From Chloroflexota bacterium (GTDB lineage Bacteria > Chloroflexota > Ktedonobacteria > Ktedonobacterales > Ktedonobacteraceae): 12,733 nucleotides of DNA. The stretch is from positions 1-12,733 of the forward strand of contig VBHV01000108.1 of the NCBI GenBank assembly GCA_005881995.1, written 5' to 3'. The translations under genes were made by a program, and so were the position numbers. Below, in pieces: positions 1 through 6,525 of this stretch (positions within the stretch are counted from its first letter, which is position 1; each line of letters starts with the position of its first letter). The notes under the pieces are model-generated. The model saw nothing but the letters and a program-made list of their open reading frames with translations, had not been told where the DNA came from and ran no database searches.

Positions 1-449
1 TCTTCTCAGCCCAGGGAGTCGAGCCGCCCTATCCCTTGCTTACCGGAGACAACTCGCCGCAGCAAACTGCCATGTACCGCGTCTTTCAACTCTACTCGCA
101 CCTCCAGCATAACCTGCTGCCGTTGCAGGTGCAGCACGATCCCGTCGACGCGTTTGCCACGGTCGATGATGCGCATCAGGCGCTCAGCCTCCTATTCGTG
201 AACAAATCAGGAGTAAACCAGGTGGCCCAGGTCAGCCCACAGAATCAGCTCTTCGGCTTCAGCCCCTGGCATACGCAGCAAATCAGCATCGCAGCCTACA
301 GCATAGTGCTCGTAACAATGCATCGCGGAGGCGGAGCCGAAGCCTACAGCTTCAGCGTACCCGCCGCCGATACAACCAACATCAATCCTTTACAGCAAAC
401 CGTGTGCGGCCAAAAAACCGACACACTCGCATACACCATACCTTGTTAA
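1..449 (+). CDS. C-terminal end of a glycoside-hydrolase-like protein (partial)
   Basis: The frame is open from base 3 of the window to a TAA at 447-449, so this is the 3' end of a gene that starts upstream; the TTG at 36 is not a credible start because the frame runs on before it. The visible part begins with a segment like AMYRVFQLYSHL, which resembles the last helix of a (beta/alpha)8 glycosidase barrel. It continues with strand-rich sequence containing SLLFVNKS and ISIAAYSIVLVTM, which resembles the small C-terminal beta-sandwich of GH39/GH51-type enzymes, where an 'LLxVNKS' strand and a closing 'xxYSIxxL' strand are usual. No catalytic residues lie in this piece, so the family is an inference. 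It precedes two membrane glycosyltransferases on the same strand, which fits a polysaccharide context. Coding status is fairly sure; function is tentative. Confidence 0.55.
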   Translation, partial: FSAQGVEPPYPLLTGDNSPQQTAMYRVFQLYSHLQHNLLPLQVQHDPVDAFATVDDAHQALSLLFVNKSGVNQVAQVSPQNQLFGFSPWHTQQISIAAYSIVLVTMHRGGGAEAYSFSVPAADTTNINPLQQTVCGQKTDTLAYTIPC

Positions 450-450
450 T

Positions 451-505
451 GTAGGGGTGATCAATCACCACCGGGATATTGTAGGGGCGACCCTGGCGGT
501 CGCCC
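451..505. repeat. Two adjacent GTAGGGG-headed hairpins
   Basis: Two short palindromes follow the stop codon of the first gene. The first starts GTAGGGG at 451 and pairs GGTGAT (456-461) with ATCACC (464-469). The second starts GTAGGGG at 481 and pairs GGGCGACC (485-492) with GGTCGCCC (498-505) around a CTGGC loop, a perfect 8-bp GC-rich stem. Neither is followed by a T-run, so they look like REP-type intergenic palindromes more than intrinsic terminators, although they could stabilise the 3' end of the upstream mRNA. Confidence 0.7.
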
Positions 506-542
506 TGGTACTAAACTAACGGTCGCCCTGGTAATAGACTAA
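497..542. repeat. 23-bp tandem duplication before the glycosyltransferase start
   Basis: Bases 497-519 and 520-542 are two head-to-tail copies of a 23-bp unit beginning CGGTCGCCCTGGTA and ending ACTAA; they differ at two positions (511/534 and 514/537). The first copy includes the right arm of the preceding hairpin. The second ends 1 nt before the AAGGAG ribosome site of the next gene (544-549), so the duplication has lengthened the leader of that gene. Confidence 0.8.
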
Positions 543-554
543 TAAGGAGCAATC

Positions 555-1835
555 GTGTTTCTCACGTATATTGGCTACTTCTTTGAAGCAATTTACTTGC
601 TCGTCATCCTACTGATGGTCTTTCAGGCCATCTTCAATATCCGATTGCGCCTCTTCATCTGGGAAAAACCGGAGCATGCGTGGCTCAATCACGCCCCTAC
701 GGTGTACCGCGATCCCTGTCTCTCCTTCACTATCCTTTTGCCGGCCAAAAATGAAGAGGATGTGTATCGCGAAACCATCCAGAAAGTCTATGATCTCAAC
801 TACCCTAAAGAACTCATGCAAATCGTCGCCATCTGTCGTGAAGATGATCCCGGCACCATCGCTGAAGCCCAGGCCAAAATCGATGAGCTGGGAAACCCCA
901 ACGTGCAGTTGCTCATCTATAACGACTACCCCGTCAGTAAGCCGCATGGCCTCAACCTGGGTTTGCAGATAGCGCGCGGCGACATCGTCACCATCTTCGA
1001 TGCTGAGGATGAGCCGCATCCCGATATCCTCAATATCATTAATACTACCATGCTCAATGAAGATGTGGATGTCGTGCAGAGCGGTGTGCAGCTCATGAAT
1101 CATAATACCAAATGGTTCTGTTTCCTCAACGTGCTAGAATACTTCTTCTGGTTCAAATCATCCATGCATTTCTTCGCGCGTATTGGAATGACCCCCCTTG
1201 GCGGCAATACTGTATTCGTGCGACGTGAATTGATGGAACAACTGGGTGGGTGGGATGAGAGCTGTCTCACTGAGGATGCTGACCTGGGTATTCGTCTCAG
1301 CCTCGCCCACGCGCGTATACGCATCATCTACGAAGATGAGTTTGTTACCCGCGAGGAGACACCACATACCATTCAGCAGTTCATTAAGCAGCGCACGCGT
1401 TGGAATCAAGGCTTCATCCAGATACTCTTCAAATGGGAATGGTTAAAACTCGAAAAATTCTCACAGCGCCTGCTGGCCTTTTATGTCCTGATCCTTCCAG
1501 AGGTGCAAGCATTGTTTGCCATTCTGGTGCCGGTCGCGATAATCATGTTCTTCTTCGTCAAGTTCCCGCTCTGGCTTGCCATGTTCACCTTCCTTCCCCT
1601 GTACTGCTTTGTCCTTGCCGTCTTTATAGACGTGGCAGGACTGCACGAGTTCCTGAAGGCGCACAAGCGTAAGTGGAGCTGGCGAGAAGCAGGGATTTTA
1701 ATCATGGCATTCTTCCCATATCAATGGATACTCAGCATCGGGGCGCTGCGAGCAGTGTACCGTGCTCTCAGGGGCCATGGCAACTGGGAGAAAACCGCCC
1801 ATATCGGGCAGCATCGTGGCAAAGCTGCTGCGTAA
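555..1835 (+). CDS. Membrane-bound family 2 glycosyltransferase
   Basis: A 426-residue inverting GT2 enzyme that moves a sugar from a nucleotide sugar to an acceptor at the inner face of the membrane. The start is GTG at 555, chosen because AAGGAG (544-549) lies 5 nt upstream and the next Met falls inside the first membrane helix. Layout: one membrane helix at about 5-29; a cytoplasmic GT-A domain with LLPAKNEE (61-68); the metal/nucleotide site DAEDEP (149-154, a DxD variant); GGNTVFVRR (216-224); the catalytic-base region TEDADLG (239-245); and QRTRW (279-283). Three or so C-terminal helices follow (about 305-335, 338-362, 378-400). The Q(Q/R)xRW signature and the TM arrangement match the cellulose/hyaluronan/curdlan synthase-like branch, so it may be processive. 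The product cannot be told. It lies 57 bp before a second membrane glycosyltransferase. Confidence 0.9.
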   Translation: MFLTYIGYFFEAIYLLVILLMVFQAIFNIRLRLFIWEKPEHAWLNHAPTVYRDPCLSFTILLPAKNEEDVYRETIQKVYDLNYPKELMQIVAICREDDPGTIAEAQAKIDELGNPNVQLLIYNDYPVSKPHGLNLGLQIARGDIVTIFDAEDEPHPDILNIINTTMLNEDVDVVQSGVQLMNHNTKWFCFLNVLEYFFWFKSSMHFFARIGMTPLGGNTVFVRRELMEQLGGWDESCLTEDADLGIRLSLAHARIRIIYEDEFVTREETPHTIQQFIKQRTRWNQGFIQILFKWEWLKLEKFSQRLLAFYVLILPEVQALFAILVPVAIIMFFFVKFPLWLAMFTFLPLYCFVLAVFIDVAGLHEFLKAHKRKWSWREAGILIMAFFPYQWILSIGALRAVYRALRGHGNWEKTAHIGQHRGKAAA

Positions 1836-1854
1836 CTAAAGGCACAGGTGGTGT

Positions 1855-1878
1855 GGACGCGATCAATCGCGTCCCTAC
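1855..1878. repeat. GTAGGG-type hairpin (reverse orientation)
   Basis: A perfect palindrome pairs GGACGCGAT (1855-1863) with ATCGCGTCC (1866-1874) and is followed by CTAC, so on the minus strand it reads GTAGGG followed by the stem. Its centre GATCAATC is the same as that of the hairpin at 456-469. It sits in the 57-bp gap between the two glycosyltransferase genes, just before the start at 1893. Confidence 0.75.
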
Positions 1879-1892
1879 ATAAAGAGAGAGAC

Positions 1893-4187
1893 ATGACAGT
1901 TTCCTATAAACCAACGCAAGATCAGGACCCTGAGGAACGGGGGTCACAATATAGCTCAGATGGCGCAACCCACAGTGATAACATCGCAGGGACCAGCTTT
2001 AGCGCGCCCACTCAGCCAGGTTCTGCATTGGGCCCGCAAGGAAATCCAACAGGGCTTCCCCGGTCGATACGCCCACAGGTCGTAGTAAAACCTCCTGTCA
2101 CTCCTCCAACGGCAGCGCGTTTTTTCGCCGCTGAAAATGGCAGTAGGCCTGGCTACAATCCGGCACAATCTGGAGAGGCCAATGGGAATAGCGCGGGCCA
2201 GATGCGACATCCAGCTGCGCTGCCTAATGCACCTAAAACGGGCGTCATGTCCTATGCTGCCTCTCCTGCTGAGTTACCACAGAACGCCCAGAAGCCGGAG
2301 GTAGAGAATGGCAATATCATCCTCTATCGCACACATAATTTCTTCTTGCGTACCGCCTATCGTCCTGGTCACAGGTCCAATCCACTACGCCGGCCTACCG
2401 GACATACCACTGTTATGCCTCGCGTTTTGCCCGACCAGGAAAAGCGCATCGCGGCCAGCGAAACGCGCGTCATGCCCAATGTCACGCTCAACACTACCAG
2501 GCAAACAGGGGCTATTCCTATGCCATCCTGGGTAGAAGCCATTCTACTGGTCATCTCCCTGGTAGGTGTACTGGTTGCTCACGCCTACAATATGTTCAAT
2601 TTTCCACGCTACGAACTGGATGAAGGCACCTATATGTCCAATGCCTGGGCCATTACCCAGGGATGGATCTCGCCTTATCCCTATGGATATGGACATCCAC
2701 CTCTGGCATGGATACAGATTGCCGGCTGGTTACAGCTGACCGGCGGACCTTTCACCTTTGGAAACGCCCTTAATAGCGGGCGGGTCCTCATGCTCTTCTA
2801 TGCTGTAGCAAGCGCGCTGCTGGTCTATCTGATCGTGCGGCGTATGGGAGGAAGCGCCATCGCAGGCATTCTGGCCCTGGTCGTTTTCTCATTCTCGCCG
2901 CTCAGCATCACCTATCAACGCCAGGTTTTCCTGGATAACATCGCAACCTTCTGGATGTTGCTCTCGCTCTACCTGCTCGTCGTAGGCAATAGCCGCTTGC
3001 AGTATATCATTGGCGCGGCAGTGGCCTTTGGCTTCTCGGTCCTCTCCAAAGAGGTCTACCTGATCTGTTTTCCCGCCTTGATCTACGCGGCCTGGCTTTA
3101 TACCACCAAATTCCAGCGCAAGTTTGGCATGGTCTCGTTCATTTACGCCGTCATCGCTGTCTGCTCAGCCTTCGTGTTGATGGCGGTGTTGAAAGATGAA
3201 TTGTTCCCCTATACCTGGCACCTGCCCTGGGATACGCACCCGCACTTGAGCATGCTCGACACCCTGGTAGGACAGGCTCAGCGCGGGCAGGTCGGCGGGA
3301 GTTTCCAGGCGAGCTGGGAAATCTGGGTTGATAGTGACCCGTTGTTCATCATATTGAGCATCGTGTTTCCACTCTTTAACCTGGTCTATGGCTGGTGGAA
3401 TCGCAAACACCTGATGCTCTCGCTGATGGCAATCATCTTCTGGTTGCTGCTGATACGTGGAGGACAGGTACTTTCTTTCTATATCCTGCCTCTCATTCCA
3501 CTGGCCGCTTTGAACATGGCGCTGGCTCTCAATACCATCCTGGGTTGGCTGGGCAAACTGGTACGTTTTGATCTCGTGCGGGCCGCGCTGCTGATCGTGG
3601 TGATCGCAGTTGTCCTTCCCTATGATATCAAGACCACCGGCTTCCGCTTCTACCAGCATCCAACATCTGCGCAGCAGGATGGGATGGTATGGGTGCGCAA
3701 CCACGTGCCGCACAACGCCTTCATCGTCATTAATAGTTACCTGTATCTCGACCTGCAACTTCCTGGAGGTCAGGGTACTGGTGATGGCGCTCCCTACCCA
3801 CACGCGGAAGTCTATTGGAACGTTGCTTTCGACCCTGAATTGCATGACCTGGCCTTACAGAAAAACTGGGATCGCATAGACTACATCGTCGCCGACTCCG
3901 AAATGCTGCATGACATCGAGACCTACGGCAGCGGCATGGACCTGATCAAACAGGCCTTCCAACACTCAGTGCTGCGCGCCGATTTCCGTGCCGACGACCA
4001 CAACTTGCAAATCGTCGTCCAGGTCTTCCAGGTCATCCATCAATATACGCCCCCAACGGTGTATTCCGGGCAAGGTTCTGGACCTGGTGCAGCAATGCAA
4101 ACTAACGGCCCGCCCCTGTTTAATGGTTCACCGCGAGATGATCCGTCAGGAATTGCGAAACAGCGAAAGATACTATCTGTTATATAA
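1893..4187 (+). CDS. ArnT/PMT-type membrane glycosyltransferase with long disordered N-terminus
   Basis: A 764-residue GT-C fold enzyme (PMT_2 / RgtA-D-like family). Such enzymes use a polyprenyl-phosphate sugar to glycosylate a lipid, glycan or protein on the outer face of the membrane. Start: ATG at 1893 behind a purine-rich AAAGAGAGAGA. A GTG at 1848 in frame would translate the intergenic palindrome and is less likely. Residues 1-210 are low-complexity, Pro/Ser/Gln/Asn-rich and probably disordered and cytoplasmic. The first helix is at about 212-231, then an outside loop with YELDEGTYM, whose D243-E244 match the conserved catalytic acidic pair of the family, and HPP (268-270). About ten more helices follow, with RQVFLDNIATFW (343-354) as the second family signature. 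The soluble tail is about residues 580-764. The head shares short motifs (QTGAIP) with the flippase-like protein at 6526-8166. Confidence 0.88.
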   Translation: MTVSYKPTQDQDPEERGSQYSSDGATHSDNIAGTSFSAPTQPGSALGPQGNPTGLPRSIRPQVVVKPPVTPPTAARFFAAENGSRPGYNPAQSGEANGNSAGQMRHPAALPNAPKTGVMSYAASPAELPQNAQKPEVENGNIILYRTHNFFLRTAYRPGHRSNPLRRPTGHTTVMPRVLPDQEKRIAASETRVMPNVTLNTTRQTGAIPMPSWVEAILLVISLVGVLVAHAYNMFNFPRYELDEGTYMSNAWAITQGWISPYPYGYGHPPLAWIQIAGWLQLTGGPFTFGNALNSGRVLMLFYAVASALLVYLIVRRMGGSAIAGILALVVFSFSPLSITYQRQVFLDNIATFWMLLSLYLLVVGNSRLQYIIGAAVAFGFSVLSKEVYLICFPALIYAAWLYTTKFQRKFGMVSFIYAVIAVCSAFVLMAVLKDELFPYTWHLPWDTHPHLSMLDTLVGQAQRGQVGGSFQASWEIWVDSDPLFIILSIVFPLFNLVYGWWNRKHLMLSLMAIIFWLLLIRGGQVLSFYILPLIPLAALNMALALNTILGWLGKLVRFDLVRAALLIVVIAVVLPYDIKTTGFRFYQHPTSAQQDGMVWVRNHVPHNAFIVINSYLYLDLQLPGGQGTGDGAPYPHAEVYWNVAFDPELHDLALQKNWDRIDYIVADSEMLHDIETYGSGMDLIKQAFQHSVLRADFRADDHNLQIVVQVFQVIHQYTPPTVYSGQGSGPGAAMQTNGPPLFNGSPRDDPSGIAKQRKILSVI

Positions 4188-4195
4188 GTCATTCC

Positions 4196-4284
4196 GTAGG
4201 GGTGGGGACAGCGGATGAGTTACGGCGGACGACGCAAGCGTCCAGATGAGCCGTTCCCCACATCCATACCGCTCCCGCCCCTAC
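4196..4284. repeat. Nested cruciform element bounded by GTAGGGG/CCCCTAC
   Basis: An 89-bp imperfect palindrome fills most of the 121-bp gap between the GT-C gene and the DUF362 gene. The outer arms are 4196-4214 (GTAGGGG...AGCGG) and 4269-4284 (CCGCTCCCGCCCCTAC). Inside these, GGATG (4213-4217) pairs with CATCC (4261-4265), ACGG (4222-4225) with CCGT (4251-4254), and GGACG (4227-4231) with CGTCC (4239-4243). It ends 24 nt before the next start codon, so if transcribed it would put a strong RNA structure just upstream of that gene's ribosome site. No T-run follows, so it is not a standard intrinsic terminator. Confidence 0.75.
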
Positions 4285-4308
4285 AGAGCAAAAGAGGTTT
4301 AGAAAATA

Positions 4309-5472
4309 ATGTTGGCAACACGACCGGACACAGATACGATAGGTGTCACACGCACATTTGATGGCATCGAAGAGGCTGCTCACAGGGTTATCGAGCAAGT
4401 AGGCGGCATGCAATCGGTCATGCGCGGGGCAAAGATAGCCATCTTAAAGCCCAACTTTGTGGCGGGGCGCAATGCGGAGACAGGTTCAACCACCAGTTTT
4501 GCTCTCCTCAAAGCCGTCGCCGAAGAAGTACGCGCATGTGGAGCAGAGCCTGTCCTGTGTGAAACCCCTGGCACCGAGTTTGATCGTGATGCTACCTACA
4601 CTATCCTGGGGGTTGAACAATTCTGCCAGGAAAACGGCATTTGCATCGTCAAAGTAGACCCTGAAGGCGGGGAGCAGGACTGGATCGAACTGCGGCCAGA
4701 AGGCGCCAGGCGCCTGCGCCGTTTCCGCATCCCGCGTATCCTCACCGAGGCGCGCCTGATTAATCTGCCTGTCTTGAAAACGCACGTCGTTTCGGCTATG
4801 ACGCTCGGTATGAAAAATCCCATGGGCATTCTGCCTCGACCGGATCGCCGTTCCATGCACACCTTCGGCATCGACCAGTCCATCGTAGACATGAACCGCG
4901 GCATCAAACCCGACCTCACCATCGTTGATGGCAGCGTTGGGCAGGACGGCGAAGGCCCTCTCTATGGCGATAAGGCCGACCTGCAGGTGCTGGTCGCTGG
5001 CCGCGATAGCCTGGCCGTTGACCTGGTCTGCTGCCAGCTCGTCGGCGTCAAGCCGCGGGACATCCCGCACCTCAAACTGGCGCTGGAGCAGTTGGGTAAG
5101 CCTTCCTGGAAGCCGGTGGGCGAAGAGGTAGGCGTCATCAAGAAGTTCCGCCTGCCGCAGCAAAAGTCGCTCTATCGCTTCATCTTCTGGCTCATGTATC
5201 CGTTGGATTATCCCTATACGTGGATTGCCGAGCGCGGCAAGCACCTCTGCACCACGCTCTACGGCACAGGACTGGTGGGAACGCGCCCGCAAATTTCAGC
5301 GGAGATGTGTACGCGCTGCGGCGTCTGCGTCGATACCTGTCCACTACCCAATGTGATTGATCTCAAAACCTTGAAAGTCAACTATAACACCTGCCAGCGC
5401 TGCCTGCTCTGCTACGAGGCTTGCCCGGAGAAAGCCATCAGCGTCAAAGGCTATTCTGGGGCGAGGCAATAA
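4309..5472 (+). CDS. DUF362 domain protein with C-terminal 2[4Fe-4S] ferredoxin domain
   Basis: A 387-residue protein. Residues about 40-255 match the DUF362 family: AILKPNFV (44-51), VLCETPG (82-88), INLPVLKTH (151-159), MTLGMKNPMGILP (164-176) and LTIVDGSVGQDGEGP (203-217). The family is widespread in anaerobes and thermophiles but has no agreed reaction. A linker with a hydrophobic stretch (about 290-305) leads to a bacterial ferredoxin fold with two CxxCxxCxxxCP motifs, Cys 334/337/340/344 and 362/365/368/372, so two [4Fe-4S] clusters are expected. The start is ATG 4309; the best ribosome site is AGAGG at 4293-4297, with rather long spacing. It is followed 3 nt later by the epimerase gene, so the two are almost certainly co-translated. 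A redox step in envelope lipid or glycan synthesis is a reasonable guess, not shown. Confidence 0.88.
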   Translation: MLATRPDTDTIGVTRTFDGIEEAAHRVIEQVGGMQSVMRGAKIAILKPNFVAGRNAETGSTTSFALLKAVAEEVRACGAEPVLCETPGTEFDRDATYTILGVEQFCQENGICIVKVDPEGGEQDWIELRPEGARRLRRFRIPRILTEARLINLPVLKTHVVSAMTLGMKNPMGILPRPDRRSMHTFGIDQSIVDMNRGIKPDLTIVDGSVGQDGEGPLYGDKADLQVLVAGRDSLAVDLVCCQLVGVKPRDIPHLKLALEQLGKPSWKPVGEEVGVIKKFRLPQQKSLYRFIFWLMYPLDYPYTWIAERGKHLCTTLYGTGLVGTRPQISAEMCTRCGVCVDTCPLPNVIDLKTLKVNYNTCQRCLLCYEACPEKAISVKGYSGARQ

Positions 5473-5475
5473 ACC

Positions 5476-6459
5476 ATGACTATCCTTGTAACAGGCGCGA
5501 CCGGCTTCTTAGGTTCCGCGCTGGTCACTGAACTGGTAAAACAGGGGCAACCAATACGCATCCTCGCGCGCGATGAACGGAAGGCGCGCGAGCAATTTGG
5601 CGATGCCGTCACTATTATGGGAGGTGAAATCACCGATGAGGCGCAGGTGCAACAAGCCGTTGACGGCGCCACCACCATCTACCATTTCGCCGGGCGGCTC
5701 TATCATCCCAGCACTCCGGCGCACCTCTACTATCGCACGCATGTCGAGGGGACGGGTATCCTGCTCGATGCTTGCCAGGGACAGAGCCAGTTACAGCGCA
5801 TCGTGCACTGCAGCACTACCGGCGTTCATGGCGTTACCGGTAAAACACCTGCCGCCGAAGATGCGCCATTTGCTCCCACGAACCCTTATGAAGCCACCAA
5901 GCTTGAGGGTGAACTGCTCGCCCTCAAAGCTCACGAAGAGCAAGGCCTGCCCATTAGCGTCGTCCGCCCCGGGCTTGTATACGGTCCTGGTGATCTGCAC
6001 CTGCTCGGTTTCTTCGCATCCATTAAAAAAGGACGGCCCTGCCTCATCGATGGTGGAAAAGCCTTGATCCATCCCATCTATATCGATGACATGACAACCG
6101 CCTTCCTGCTCTGTGCAGAAAGTCCGCGGGCCATTGGACACAGCTATAATATCGCCGGCGATCATCCCGTTTCATTTCGTGAACTGGCTACAGCTATCGC
6201 GCGTGCCCTGGGGAAACCCTTGCCTGGAGGCGACCTTCCTCTCTGGCTTGCCAACGTTGCCTCAGACATTTTCGCGCTCATTCCGGGGATCAAAGGCGAA
6301 AACGCCCCACTCACGCGCAGCCGCGTGCAATTCCTCACCAATAGTCGCGTTTATGATATAGGGCGAGCAAGAACAGAGCTGGGGTTTGCTTCGACCGTTG
6401 CGTTGGAAGAGGGGATGAGGCGCACAGCCGATTGGTACTATAAGCATGAATATTTATAG
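5476..6459 (+). CDS. NAD-dependent epimerase/dehydratase (extended SDR)
   Basis: A 327-residue extended short-chain dehydrogenase/reductase. The N-terminal Rossmann fold shows TGATGFLG (6-13, the GxxGxxG dinucleotide site); the active site has the Ser/Thr of CSTTG (112-116) and Tyr138/Lys142 in NPYEATKLE. VVRPGLVYGPGD (162-173) and the substrate-domain HPIYIDDM are typical of sugar-nucleotide epimerases and of the HpnA / 3-beta-HSD-like group. It probably works in the cytoplasm on a nucleotide sugar or a lipid-linked or sterol-like alcohol; sequence alone does not choose between these. ATG 5476 starts 3 nt after the DUF362 stop with a weak GAGG at 5462-5465, which points to translational coupling. 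Confidence 0.9.
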   Translation: MTILVTGATGFLGSALVTELVKQGQPIRILARDERKAREQFGDAVTIMGGEITDEAQVQQAVDGATTIYHFAGRLYHPSTPAHLYYRTHVEGTGILLDACQGQSQLQRIVHCSTTGVHGVTGKTPAAEDAPFAPTNPYEATKLEGELLALKAHEEQGLPISVVRPGLVYGPGDLHLLGFFASIKKGRPCLIDGGKALIHPIYIDDMTTAFLLCAESPRAIGHSYNIAGDHPVSFRELATAIARALGKPLPGGDLPLWLANVASDIFALIPGIKGENAPLTRSRVQFLTNSRVYDIGRARTELGFASTVALEEGMRRTADWYYKHEYL

Positions 6460-6525
6460 GGTGTGGTTAATATCAAATACGCCGATACGTTCTTATGTTA
6501 AGAGTTTTACTAATCTGAGGTTTGC

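Noticed and set aside
451..542. Possible CRISPR array from repeated GGTCGCCC units
   Set aside because: Only two tandem copies, no spacers, and no cas genes; fits a palindrome with a local duplication.
1848..1892. In-frame GTG start 15 codons upstream of the GT-C gene start
   Set aside because: It would translate the intergenic palindrome at 1855-1878 and has no ribosome site; ATG 1893 has a purine-rich stretch before it.
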